DNA of 64,000 bases from Symsagittifera roscoffensis (Eukaryota > Xenacoelomorpha > Acoela > Convolutidae): assembly GCF_963678635.1 (NCBI RefSeq), contig NC_087063.1, forward strand, positions 7,164,386 to 7,228,385. The letters are read 5' to 3'. Positions 1-22,884 of this stretch are shown here, one piece after another (position 1 is the first letter of the stretch; every line of letters starts with the position of its first letter). The translations under genes were made by a program, and so were the position numbers. The notes beneath the pieces are model-generated. The model worked only from the letters and a program-made list of their open reading frames with translations. It did not search any database and was not told where the DNA came from.

Positions 1-1129
1 TCAACAGAATGACAATCATAATAAATAAAAAATCTCAAACAGTTACTATGCAAGTGGGTGCGCTTCGCAAACGTCTGCGCTAGACGCCGATATCCGCCAG
101 TCATTTTCATTTACGGTTTGTGACTCGAAACTGGAAAACGTGAACAGATCTATCATAATTGATTTTTGGTCAGCTCTTTTAGACCCGTTCTGCTCTTGGA
201 TTCTTCTTCTCTTAGACCAGCCTCCCCCTGCTTGTTATAATCATTTGAAATTGTACTCTGCTAGCTCAAATGTAATTTGTGCCTTGACTATTTAGTCCTA
301 CGTGCTATTATAAAAGTGCAATGTGCTCCTCCTCAATTTTGTTGAGTCCCCTGTTAAATTCTGACTGGCTGGAAAATAAAACGCCAGTCAGTCACCGATT
401 GAATGAAAGAAATAAAATAACCAAGGAGCAAATTGTTGCACTTTGAATCATTTTTAGTCACCAGCAAGCAAGCAAAAAATGCAAAACTCGGAAAATTGGG
501 CCAGCTTAAACATAATTTTAAAAAATTATCAACTCCAATATTACCGTCTAACAAGTGCTGATCTCGAAAAATGAACAAGCATTGCCGTAAGTTACTTTCA
601 ATTTCAATTGTGATATTAATATTAGCTTTTTGTTGACATTTATAATTCATATCCTGAGATAAGTCGAAAAAGGATACTTGTAATCACGCTTCGGTATGTG
701 ATTATTTCTGTTTGAAAAAGTAACATTTTGTTTTTTGGTTCATTAAAATTTTTTGCTTCCTTCAGATAAGTATGACAGTAAATTTGCCTTATTGGATATT
801 TTCTGTTTTACTGCCCTAAACTGAAAAATTGTTTCTCACAGACATGTTTATTTAGTTTTCGATTTTTTTTTTTTTAATTATTCAGATTTAAGGATTGTCG
901 TGTAAATTTCAAGAGAACAGATATGTGAAATTTGTGCCCTATAACAAACAGAAAAGACCCGCCCTATTCAGGTCATTGTCATCGAAGCCATAAAATTAGC
1001 ATTTTGAGTTTAAAAAATTCTCATCACCCTTTGATCATTGGAGTAGAGACATAGTTTACCAATGATGACTTTTCAATTCTAATTGGCAAAATGGAAGCAC
1101 TTATTCTCATTTCATTGCCTACTTGGGAA

Positions 1130-1530
1130 TAGAGCAGCGGCAGGGGGACGGGAGATTAAAGGCGGTCGGGCGACACAACTGCTTGATTTGCAACTGAACG
1201 CCACGTGGATTCACTCTTGTTTGTGGCTGCAGGGCGGGATTCTGGGTTCTCGATCGAAGGGAGGGCGGGTAACTAGTCGAGAGAGTGGGAGTGGGTGTTT
1301 GAAAGAGAACCAGCGGGAGGGCGGGTTACTTCGTTCACGCGGGGTGGGGCCGGGGCGCCATAGCAGGGGCAGGGCGGGGCTGCGAGACAGAGGGAGTGGG
1401 CTGAACGAGTGAGAGAGAGAGAGAGAGAGAGGTAAATGAGTTTGGTGTGGTAGATCGGATGGTTATGATGGCGCTACTGCTAGTGGTGGGGCGGGTGTGC
1501 ATGGCTGGGGGTGGGGCCCAAATCAAGATT
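1130..1530. repeat. G-rich, CpG-containing island with repeated GGGCGGG motifs and a GA microsatellite
   Basis: The plus strand is unusually rich in G runs. The GGGAGGGCGGGT-type motif recurs about every 55 bases (near 1262 and 1317), with further GGGCGGG at 1230 and 1371, followed by a (GA)n run at about 1410-1430. Base composition is unlike the surrounding AT-rich DNA. It could be an intronic mobile-element fragment or a degenerate minisatellite. The plus-strand G runs could fold as G-quadruplexes. Confidence 0.6.
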
Positions 1531-4500
1531 CCTAGTCACAGTTAGAAAGAAAATAGAAAAGAGAAGGATAGGAAAAACTAGAGAGTTAGTAATAAAGTAG
1601 CAATTGAGACCTGAATTGTGAGACAGATATAACAGATAGATTGATACACATTACATTACACATTACAAATTGTGAACTTGCCTTCAAACAACATCCTTAT
1701 CCGTCAGTGGGTGTGTTTTTAGCTTTATTCTTCAGCTATTGTGTTTCTCTTCATTTTTGGATACCTTTTCGCTAAGAGAGGGAACTGGGCAAGGTTGCAT
1801 GATTGAGTAAAAGGAGGGGCTATTCTGTTATTTAAGACTAAGGGGGAAGGGTAGGGTGGCTCCTCCAGATTCCTCTCGTCTGTTAGGGGGCGGACTAAAT
1901 ACTCAACAGAAGAGAGAAACAGACAAAGGGGAGGGGGAAAGAGAGCGAGAGGATAGAATAAAAATTAGGAAATTGAAATATGATCAAAAAATAATAGAGC
2001 TCAGTCAAGCATTCATTTATTCATTCAATTCATTCCACTAAAACGTACAACTTGTTTTACTCAATACTACTCTATTACAGTATACCACATAAACATTACC
2101 ACCACAGACTATACATAAAACTACACTGTCCGCAGATATTTGGGCTCCTCCCCCGAATGTTGCGTGGCTCGGTTGGTCTTAATGGGCGGGAAGTTTCGGT
2201 CACTGGGAAAACTAATATTATACAGCAGAGGCGAGGAGATTTTTATATGATAAATGAGCTAAACAATAACTCAGTTTCATTTGCGATAAACAATTCAATT
2301 TATGACAATTCATTCAATCGCTTACACTGTAGCTCTGTAGCGTAAGAGGGGGAGGCGCTTGACAGACAAAAGAGCAAGAACAGAGTTAATTCGAATATCA
2401 ACTCAACTTGTCTTCAGGCTCGCACGGCGCAGCCCCGAATCGAATCGCAAATAGTTACATAACTTGAACAAACAAACCACACCAGGTATTCTTCACTCTC
2501 TCTCCATATAAGACGATTACGGTCATTACACCTCTTAAGCTCAAACTGCAAATTTGAAACCAGTCTACCTGTTATGCATTCAGTCATTGTTTAACTTCAT
2601 TTTTAATTTATAGACCTCGTCAATTTTTTGCACAAAAATTTCTTCAGAAAAAAATTTTCTGTTATCATTTTTCTCGTGTTCTTTTCGTCCGTTTTTGTAT
2701 TGTTTTGTGACAAAAAAAGACAACTTGTCATCATGTGTAACCGCAGCAGGCTGCCAAATACACACTCGAAACAACCAACCATCTTTTGTTCTTCTTCATG
2801 ACATATTAATGCATACTCTTTTCCATATTTGTCACCTTTATTGTTCGAATTTTTAACATCTCACATTTTTAACTTAACAAAAATATATATTTCATCACTG
2901 CAAATTTTAGCAATTTTATTCACTGCATTATAATATCGCTGTTTACCTGTTTGTTTATTTATTTGTTTACTTCTCCCATGACCGGTCCGCCCCCCGAAAA
3001 GCTTGTTTTTACAAGGGGAAAACTAAAAAGGGGCTAAATTGTTTTCAAAAGAGGAGGGGACAAAATTATAATTTCCAAATCAAAAGCATAAATGGGTGTG
3101 ATCATGCCTCAGTAAAAATACTAAAAAATAATAAAATCAAGTCCTATACAGAGACAAAAAGCAAAATATACTCCGCCCATCTAAGCTAATTTTTCAATAC
3201 CTCTTTTAAAACACAGCTCAACTATCTATTAAATCAACTCGAATTTCTTTATTTAAATTTTTCAATAAGATCAAGCAGGTACACCACATGAATTGCACTA
3301 AAAAAGCTCCGAGTTACAATTTTATTTGTAATTTTCCGGATGTCTTCGGGCAAAAAAGTAGATTTCTGCAAGAAAAGCATCGTGTTATAATAATCAATCT
3401 ATAGCATTTTCGTTTTTAACATCAACCTAAGCCACGCCTTCGTTTTTGCTAATATTATTAATCACAACACAGTTGTTCTTTCATTAAAAAGTAAACAGCT
3501 CAAAATATTTTTCCTGCCTGTTCAAAGCCCGGCCCCTATAATCACTGCAAACAAAGTACCATAAAACAGTCAGTCTAAGTCTGAGTCGTTTAAAAATTCA
3601 TACAAACCAACAAATCCCCACAAATGCATTAGGCAGAAAAGAAGACAACTAGTAATGCATTAACTACCTATCAATATTACAGACAAGTATAACCTTAAAA
3701 GCATTTTTAATTACAACACTAATCAACGAACATAAGTGAGTGTCTTAAAACTCAGTGAAAGCTAATTTTCTGCATTCCAAATCGAACTTTCTTTATTTCA
3801 AATGTCAGCTTTTAATTTCTAGCTTGATCAAAAAACACACGAAATTAAATTGATTCAATCTGACAGGCGCACTTTGCATAAAAGAAAAACTGAAAAAAAA
3901 ACTAAAGAGCCGAGTTTTGATTTCTTCAGTCGCTCAAGATTTTTCGGAAATATTTAAAAAATAATAAAACGGCAAAATACCACTCTTTTTAAGAGATATT
4001 TGACGCCTTATTTCAGAAAATTGAAGTTACTAACAAGGCCCATTCAACCCATTAACAACCTACGCCAAAAGCACCCAAGTTGTACTCGATGCTTTGCCCT
4101 TGTAACGACAACCCTTTTTTCCAATCAGTTTTCCAAATTTCAATCACAATGTTTTTGTTCATTGTCATATCCGTCTATTTAAAGTGAAAACTTGGTTTAT
4201 AATTTCAAAACCCTTTATTATAAAAAAAATTGCATCTTCAAAACTCAAGAGGAAAACACAAAAAGCTTGGCGTGAAAATGAGAAAAAAAAGATTTAGTTG
4301 ATTGATTTTAAATTATTACTATTTTATAAACCTGCGAGCTGATTTCAACTTTTATATGCAAGTTATACAATTGACTTTGGCGCCATATGGATCAGCCTAG
4401 CAGGCGGAAAGAGCAAACTCGATTCTGGTTAGTGATTTCTATTATAACTCAGACCATTTTAGTTATCGTCACTTTAGGCATCACTGCATCACGCACTCAT

Positions 4501-4630
4501 GTTTCCGATTCCAGCTGAGAAACTTTAACTCGATCTTAGAAAAAATCAACATTCTTGGTGCTACGCATATTTGTTCATTTTTACAGTCATAAATAAAGTT
4601 TGCTGTGAAAATTATCATTCTTTCAGTTGG

Positions 4631-4754
4631 TAACGCGGCGCTCTAAAATTTGAGACCTTTTGCTAACCTTTGGTTTTTTCAGCTTATGTCAGATTCACAT
4701 GAACAAAAGCTAAAAAACCAAAGATAAACAAGGTCTCACGAAACTAACGCCGCC
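4631..4754. mobile_element. Small inverted-repeat (MITE-like) element
   Basis: The two ends are near-complementary: GCGGCG, GAGACCTT and CTTTGGTTTTTT on the left reappear in reverse complement on the right (AAAAAACCAAAG, AAGGTCTC, CGCCGC). The whole piece would fold into a long imperfect hairpin of about 120 bases with no ORF. No target duplication is clear. Confidence 0.6.
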
Positions 4755-7203
4755 CATTTCTATTCGCATGATTGATTAACTGAGGTGATTTAACATGCTA
4801 TACCACTTCTATTCGAAAAATATTTTATGAAGCTGGACCGAGAACTTTGCAGGTAGGTCAACTTAATAATATAGAAAATTAATTATGTCTGTTAGAGAAA
4901 AATCTTGAAACCAAACTAACATATTTCTGCTTACATATTTCTCTGTGTGATGTCATTTTGAAGACCCTTTGGATAATGTTTGAACTCAGATTTTTTTAAA
5001 AAAATTTATCTCAGTGTCGCAAAAAATTGCGGTCGGAACATTCTATGCTGCTCGCACAGCACGCGGCTCTCGTTGCATATTTATTGAAAGCTTCTCTAAT
5101 TCAAGATGAAATTTACCAACCATTAGAACTATAGTGGATACCAGGAAAGCAATTTGAAAAATGAGGTCTCAAAAAAAACATTTTTTAAACGATAAAATCA
5201 AGCCAAAAAATAGGACGAGGGATCACAAACGGTCCCTTTGATTGATTTTTGAACTCAGATTTCAATGAGTGCTCTCATTGCCGGTTTTCCACTATAACTG
5301 GAAATGGAAAGTTCAAAATCAGTCCTTTTTTTAGTTCTTTCAAACACCTACAACTGTCTGCTGTTTATGTTTCTCGAAAGCAGATTCCAAGAATTACACA
5401 GAAGCGAAGCTGCGCTTCGTAAACACTAGCGAGAGTACGACAAAAAAAAGCTTTATTAAGTGAAATAACAAAAGATAGAAATAAGCCTCGAATTAGAAAA
5501 TGCTACATGCTACATATGGGGTTGGAATCTGCGACCTTGAGAATTAAAGTCCCACGCCCAGCCCTCTCGGCGACGAACGCTTAACAAACGGCAAACAATA
5601 GTCACAAACAAAGCATGCTAACAAATTTCTGATGATATGCAGCAAAAGTGGCACCAAAGACAAATAGACACAATTTTGCAAGTAATAGTTTGGAATATAA
5701 CAAACTGAAGGCATCGACACTAAATTTGCATGTAATAAATAAGAAAGTAGAACGCCACATTATGTATACATTATGCATTTCAAAAAATTGCGAGATATGT
5801 CGAGGTAGAAATTTTCTGAAATCTAAGTTTTATTATTGTTATGTTGTTGAAACAAATAGCTTTTTTCGGTTCATTTGATGAATTGAAAATGTATCAACTG
5901 TGTTAACTTCTTACTATTCGAATGTCAAAGCACATGCTATCCCAAACCGTAAATTTGCACCAATATTTGCGACTTAGCTTAGAATAAGTCGTAGTATAAC
6001 ATCACGCTTACTAAGTTTCGCTAGTGTAATCAGTCTATAGAGTTTTGCAAATTTATAACGGTCTAATTCGACTTCAAAATAGGAAGGAGGAACTGAAAAA
6101 AGCGAAATCTATTCCGTGCTCTCATTGCCTGTTTTCAATTTTCGAGTCACGTTAGACAGTTAGTAAATTGCCAAGCTCCATAGACTCATCATTCTTGGAA
6201 GCTGACTTAAATTACTGTAAACAGTTGTAAAAGTTCCAAAAAACTTTTAAAAACACAAAAAACGACTGATTGAGTAATTTTGATGAAAAAAATGGCATTA
6301 AGCCCTCAAATTTCAAGAACCATGCATGATTGACAGATTTATGATATAATTAACCAAATTTGAAAACAAAAGATCAATAGGTAAAAAATTTTATTCCGGT
6401 GGGAAATATAAAGATAGAAAACATTTTTCGTTACTCAGGTTTTTTCACATCCTTTGCTGTTTTGTCATCGGAGAGCGAAATTTGCCTTCCTTTGCAAATG
6501 AATTTGAATTGAACTTACAACAAATCAAAACTCAACCCGCGAAAAACCAAATTAGAGCATGAACAACTTTTAAGACTTTTTCCGAAAAAAAACACAAGAC
6601 GTAAAAAAATTGTTTTTCCTTCGTTCATCGACACTTTAAAAACTAATAGCCGCTTGCTGTGTAAAAAAAACAGAAAGCTCTGAACATATTCAAAAAAAGC
6701 TACAAAAAAGTTCTTTTTCAATTATTTTGAAACTAGAGTCATTTTTTGCGTTACTTCTTTTCGAACTGAAAGTTTTAGCGTGTATTAGAAAAAACGCGTT
6801 AAAAGCGTGTATAAAATAGTCTTTACGCGTGTTACGTTCTTCGAATTGAATTAATAAATTATTTGAAGAGAATTTTCTCGAAAAAAAACAGGCCGGTAAA
6901 TAAGCCGACAAAAATTTAAACACATTTCGAATTGAATTAGAAAACTAATTGAATAGAATTGAATTTAAAAATTAATTGAACAGAATTTTCTCAAAACACC
7001 CGGCAAATAAGCCGACAAAAATTGGGCCGAAATCATATAAGCCTACAAAATAAAACAATTGTACATCTAAAAATTTTTCAAATAAATACCAAGAAAACAA
7101 CATCAGCAAAAACCAACGAAATAACAGCAGTAAATACCATCAGAAAATAACAACAAATAATCAATAAATACGACAAAAAATTGGTTAATAATGACTCACT
7201 CAC

Positions 7204-17939
<10,736 letters not shown>

Positions 17940-18459
17940 CTTTACTATTACTAATATGATTTTTATTCACAGCACTCAATTCAGATGGCCAACTCAAAAC
18001 TACTTCAATCTTTTCTCCAACACACAATTCGTTGGCTATGGAGGTACTAACTATAGTCATGTTGCAAAAGTGATCATCACAATCACAACTCAGTTTTTTC
18101 CAATGAATTGTTTTGAATTTATAAAGACTAATACTTTCGAGCTCGATAATTTACAGTTTTGTGAACACGAATTTAAAATGTTTTACAGAGGCGAAGCTGA
18201 GCTTCGTACCACTTATGATACAAAATGAATGCCTGTGATTAAATCGTTTTTGTCAACAAAAAGTATAAAATGTGCACCAAAAGCTCAAAAAATTCGGAAC
18301 AAAATTACGTGCATCATTAGAAATTTTACAAGGAGCTTTCAGAATGCTAGAAACAAGCCGAATTCTTTTTAAAATCCTTTCTGCGAAACAGCCAACAAAA
18401 AAAAACAGACCATAATCTTAACTAGTCGAAAATTTTAAGTTTGCAAAAAACAACAGGTC

Positions 18460-18700
18460 TTAACTAGAATCGAACTCCCGTGCTTTGTCGTCTCAAGCAT
18501 GGGTGTTACAGATCCTGGGAAAAGACTGAGCCTCTAAACAAAGATGGGCTACGGAAACTACGCCGAAAAAAATAAACAATAGTCCGGAAAGCACAAAAAC
18601 ACTAGTTTTCAAGAAACAAGACGCGTTCGGATTCGAACTAAAAACCTCTGCCGTCTCAAGCATTTGTGTTCTCCACGCCAAATGTGCCGGATGGTTGATT
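18460..18700 (-). repeat. Tandem tRNA-like (SINE head) repeats
   Basis: Two B-box sequences on the minus strand, GTTCGATTC (18467-18475) and GTTCGAATC (18630-18638), each follow a similar GCTTGAGACG anticodon-arm-like segment about 35 bases upstream in the transcript sense. The A boxes are weak. This looks like two decayed copies of one tRNA-derived unit in direct order. Confidence 0.5.
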
Positions 18701-19027
18701 CAATTTGGTAACAAAGTCGAAAAAAACCACAGCACAAACTGTTCGTACCGAAAAAAAAGTTTAAGTTGCCCTTCCCCGAAGAACACACACAAGCACAGAA
18801 AATGTTTTTCGCTCAACTAACGACGCAATGAAAAGCCACAAAGTCGATATCACATAAGCCGAAGCCTATTAATTCGGAGAACAACAAAAACTGAAAAAAT
18901 GAAATTTTAACAGATCTGGTTGGCAAAACTACAACCAACATAGAAAGCAAATTTCGATTAAGCCGTATAATTAAAATGCTAAAATTACGTATGTTGCAAT
19001 AGAAAGGCACAGTAGATGAATGAGACC

Positions 19028-19115
19028 AGGAGATGGATGATTCCTGTAAACAAAGTTATTTACAGGAAGAAGTATATTTCCCGATTGCAAAATAATTGCT
19101 TATTGCAAGGGTAAT
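19028..19115 (-). repeat. SINE body fragment
   Basis: It shows the same body as the 60815 copy: GATTCCTGTAAACAAAGTTATTTACAGG, then CCCGATTGCAAAATAAT and TTGCTTATTGCAAGGGTAAT. No tRNA-like head was seen. Confidence 0.5.
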
Positions 19116-20089
19116 AATACAAGTATTCGATTTCAATATTAGAATAAATCTAGTTAGACTGAAAAAAAAATTAAAAACAAAGATTTTTGGAGTCAAGTCA
19201 ACTACAAAAAAAACTGTGAATTGCAATTGCGATGGCTTCTGCAACACGCCTGTAATTCCTTCCAGGGTAGACAGTAGACTGAGTCTCTTGAAAAAAGACC
19301 ATATATCTCAGATTCTCATTACAAAATCTGAAAACAAAACAGATATTCCAGTGGTCATTTTCTTAATTTTTCATGCTCCTTTAGTCCAATTATCATGAGT
19401 TCTGAACCCTTCATACAAAACCTTGTAGTCGAAGCTTATGGTTCGAAGCTATAAAGTCGAAGCTTATTTTGGTAGGGAAAGGAATATCGGTGCAAGACTC
19501 AAGAGTAGGGACTGAACTATATTCAACATTCGTCGAAAATTAAGTTTTTGAGCTACTGAAAAATAAAAAGTGACGAGATCGCTTAGTGCTTCTGACATTC
19601 ATTCTCTTGCTGAAAACAAACGAATCTTGGGAACAACCTTCATTACATCAATTTGCTTACAGGTGCGGGTTCCCCGACATCATAATTTTACTATAAACAT
19701 ATAGGTTTTATTGTTTGTGGATTCCACAGCAACTTTGAATAATACAGTGTTTCAGCTATTTGTTTGTGGAATCCAAAACAGCAAAGATAAAAAAATTGCG
19801 GTTTCCGCGACAAATCTGTCTGTGGCCTGTTGCGGAATCCTCCTACAATTCACATAACACACAGTTTGGCGTCGCAATATTTGTTCTTAAATTTTTTTCT
19901 TCAAAACGACAGAAAAACCCTAACAAACGACAGAAAACACATGATCCAGTCACAATTTTTGTGAAAAAGTTCAAAAGTTCTGTAGCAATCATATTGTATT
20001 TGAAAACTCTTTAGTTTTTGAAAATTTGAAACCATATCCCAGAGTCTAAGTTAAATCAATCATTTAGAAGCCGATCTTCCAACCTCTAA

Positions 20090-20760
20090 GAGTTCCATGA
20101 CAGCACAAAAATATGATTGAAAGTTTTGCAATTTATCCAAATCTAATTCTTGGAGAAAAAATTCAAAAAGCATAAAATACGCCACATCTCGGCTCTCGAA
20201 AGATTAGGATCAGTCGAAATTGGATTTCCTGTATCTAAACCCAAAGAGTAACTCAAAACTTCCCCATCATGGGCATGAAATTTTCAAGTTCTAAAAGCTT
20301 TTCTCAAATCTAAGTTTTTATGAGAAATTTTTTTTTAAATCTCACAAAAAACATCATTTCTCAAAAAGCAAAAGAAATTGCGCTGTCATATTTCGAGGGC
20401 AGATTTGCAACTCTGGGGCGTGTCCTGATAGCATGTCACCATGGGATTGAAATTTTCAAGTCTTAGTGTTTTTTAAATCTACAGTTTGAAAAACTAACGA
20501 AAAACAATAAAATCCACTAAATCTAAAAAACAAAAATTAATATCAGCAGTTATATTTAGAGGGCAGCATTGCAACCCCATAGCGTAACCTGAGAGCAAAC
20601 CGCCACAAGGTTGTGTTTCGACCCCTGCCACTTTTTTGAATCTAGGTTTTAAAAAGTGAAAAAAGTCGAAAAAACACCGTATCTCAGAAAACAAAATGGC
20701 TTGAGAAGTAATACTTGGAGGCCAGATTTGCAACTCTTGAGCGTACAGTGAGACCTATTA
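20090..20760. repeat. Diverged satellite monomers of the Helitron array family
   Basis: About four old monomers are recognisable by the recurring order ATCTC...AAA, GAG/CAGT, TTGGAGGCCAGATTTGCAAC, then AGCGTA/C near 20390, 20550 and 20710. No hairpin plus CTRR end was located, so this may be the core of an eroded Helitron. Confidence 0.5.
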
Positions 20761-21367
20761 TACGTTTGACAGGTTCAATTTCTGTCCCGGAACCCATTAA
20801 TTGTTCCGTTTCCGCAAGTTTTGTTGGAAATTCCATAAAAACTCTGTTTTTGAAGGAACTTTGATTAATACAGTGTTTAAGCTAGTTGTTCGTGGAATCC
20901 AAAACAGCAAAGAAGATCGAAGAAAACTCACAAATTTGACTTTGCACCAAATTCGACTTTCGTCTTTTGCGGAATCCGCTTACAATCCACATAACAGTTT
21001 GGCCTTGTAACGTAACCTAGACTTTCTGTGAAGACAAAGAAAGAACTTAAAAAACGCTAGCATAAACATGTTTCATTCATACATTGAAAAAATTCACAAG
21101 CTCAGTATCAATCAAACTTTGTTTGCAAAAACTCTTTAGATTATTGAAAATTTTCAAGTTTCAAGAACAATTTATGATATAACCCAAAAATCATCACGAC
21201 CTATCTCCAGTTCCCTCATTGTCACTTAAGAAATTATTATACTCGCGTTTTAGTTAGAGTTTTCAATTGAGCCATATTAAATCAACACAAATTCAGAGAA
21301 GAACGTTAAATGTTTAGCATAGTTGAATAGAAACCTTATGTACACGTTTTTTCAATTTAAAAAACAA

Positions 21368-21813
21368 TCATGAGTTTTGACTTCCCAGATACTCAACTAA
21401 ATCTGCTAACGCTTTCGCACGATGCGAAATTTGATCTTTATCGTCTTTCGTCATTTCGCCGTAAGTCAAACTTGAGTGCTTCGGCAGAAAACAAGGATCC
21501 CAGCCAAACACCCTGGATCCACGAGGTGACACTATTTCGCCGTCTACTTTGCCCGGAAACAATTTGACAGGTTCTCCTGGACCCTCACAGTATCCAAAAA
21601 TAGTTTGAGCTACTGCACTTTTGTCATCATAAGCACCCAGTAGTTTAAACAGGCCTTCGGGTCCCAACTTTTTCAGAAACCATTTGATATAAACACCAGG
21701 GAGTCCGTTCAATGCGTTGAAACACAGACTGGTATCTTCGATTATTACAGGACCCGAGTTCAAGGTTTTAACTGCCTCTAAGGTTTTAAGGCGCGCTACT
21801 TCTTCGGGAGATT
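21368..21813 (-). CDS. ITPA: ITPA exon 2
   Basis: It starts after TTCTACAG and runs 446 bases to TGA. It contains the catalytic and substrate-binding blocks VIIEDTSLCFNALNG, GWDPCF and SHRAKAL, so the enzyme appears intact. Earlier AG acceptors at 21825 and 21851 would also keep the frame with other donors but add 3 to 11 residues that the family lacks. Confidence 0.88.
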
Positions 21814-22884
21814 CTGTAGAAGCGCTGGAATGATTAGATTCTAATGGCCGCTTTCAAATATGTCAGAAAAAAAAAACAATTTGGGATATGCTTGCATCAT
21901 GCCTATTAAAGTATCAAAGCCACTTGTGCAAAAAGATTTATATATTAATAAGAGTTTTCAGTTGCGTATGAAGCATATACTGTTCCGAGAAGGACCTGTT
22001 TTCTAGCAGACCAGTTTTTCGCTTAAAAAGTGAAATATAGGGCTTGTTGCAGACTTTGATCGATAGCATTTCAGAACCTAGCCGAGCAAGCGGACCCTAT
22101 ATACCGATGCCGCGCTTGCAGATAGCGTTCGGACTTGTTATTTGTTTTGAGTCTGCTAATAGCCGGTCTGCTAAAAAACCTGTCTGGTAAAAAAAACCGT
22201 GCCCTAACAAAAATGACAATAATGCGTTAAATTTCGTTCCCTCTGCTAAGCTGTCGACCATAGTCTGCTTAAAGACATTTACTTCACTTTTATGCTTGAG
22301 TTTCATCTGCTAAAAAACCAGTCGCCATTTTGTATGAGAGAGGACTTTTCATCGGTAAGAGAACAGTCGCTCAAAGAAACCATTCTACAAAAGAGCAAAA
22401 TCAGAATAATCTTCTTTCTTTTCCACCCACTTCTCTAGTCGCAAATTTATTAAATGATCATATACAGGAGAACAAATCAGATCACATTTTTCTCGAGCCA
22501 AAAATTCATTGAAAGTCTTTTACGAATTCAAAATCAATGTTCAAAGAGCTTTCATGTGATGCAGCACTCAACACCGAGTGAGCTTCTTTCAACAAGTTGA
22601 ACCCACTCGGAACAGACCCCAATCTATACCACAGTTCTAACTCTTTTTATCAATGCTCATTATAAAGCAATATTTCAAAATGATCTTGAGAGGACTCGAA
22701 TAAAAGTACACTTGCCTACACTTTTGCTCTATGATATTTGCAGATATCATCTAATCATTCCTGCTTGATATTCCGGAAGATCAATATCAAAAGCTTCAAT
22801 TTCGATATCCGTGTTTCTGAGATTGTACCGAACTTCCTTGACTTTATTTTGATTACTAGATACCAACTTCAAGCACTTCATGAC
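21368..22884 (-). CDS. ITPA: Inosine triphosphate pyrophosphatase (HAM1/ITPA)
   Basis: ITPA hydrolyses ITP, dITP and XTP to monophosphates, cleaning the nucleotide pool in the cytosol. Exon 1 (start ATG 22879-22881) encodes MKCLKLVSSNQNKVKEV through DIDLPEYQ. Exon 2 encodes SPEEVARLKTLEAV, GPVIIEDTSLCFNALNGLPG, YIKWFLKKLGPEGL, GWDPCF and SHRAKAL, and ends at TGA 21368-21370. Each block matches the family in order. The best join is 22761 to 21813: it gives PEYQ-AE-SPEEV, 188 residues (human 194), and makes a GA-AG intron. No GT occurs before an in-frame stop in exon 1, so some non-canonical donor is needed. A TTTTTCAG acceptor lies three bases before the ATG, which suggests a 5'UTR intron or a trans-splice site. 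Confidence 0.93.
21814..22760 (-). other. ITPA intron with 13-bp inverted repeat at its edges
   Basis: The plus strand has GGAATGATTAGAT at 21827-21839 and its exact reverse complement at 22749-22761. One arm overlaps the donor. The other, 13 bases from the proposed acceptor, contains the branch-like TCTAATC. Inside, an additional imperfect inverted pair (about 21985-22010 and 22300-22325, around TAGCAGA/TCTGCTA) hints at an inserted MITE. Confidence 0.7.
22761..22884 (-). CDS. ITPA: ITPA exon 1
   Basis: It begins after TTTTTCAG with GTC-ATG. It encodes the N-terminal nucleotide-binding strand (LKLVSSNQNKVKEV, equivalent to KIVFVTGNAKKLEEV) and DLPEYQ. The proposed donor reads CAG|GAATGA: a normal exon-side match but with A in place of T at intron position 2. 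Confidence 0.85.

Larger units (their letters stand above)
1..7203. other. Putative POLR3A intron 7 or 3' flank; no gene recognised
   Basis: The stretch is AT-rich. Short ORFs here show no family resemblance and have low-complexity composition. It contains a G-rich island (about 1130-1530), purine-rich runs (1905-1960), an inverted-repeat element at about 4631-4754, a hairpin followed by CTAG at 5405-5429, and a degenerate tRNA-like stretch near 5520-5580. Confidence 0.6.
17940..21367. other. Spacer between POLR3A and ITPA, repeat-rich
   Basis: No gene was recognised. It contains a doubled tRNA-like repeat (18460-18700), a SINE body (19028-19115), a hairpin CGAAGC-TGA-GCTTCG at 18192-18206, diverged satellite monomers (20090-20760) and two copies of the end sequence of the inverted-repeat element found at 42031 (near 19840 and 20990). 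Confidence 0.6.

Noticed and set aside
1083-1412. 109-codon open frame in the G-rich island
   Set aside because: Low-complexity Gly/Arg-rich product caused by the G-rich repeats; no family likeness and no splice or start context.
5520-5580. Possible tRNA-like sequence in the minus strand
   Set aside because: Only a loose likeness to T-arm and D-arm motifs; no cloverleaf could be drawn.
21761-21763. Start of the ITPA frame at 21763
   Set aside because: This codon is TTG inside an exon; the family N-terminus is encoded by a separate exon with an ATG at 22879-22881.
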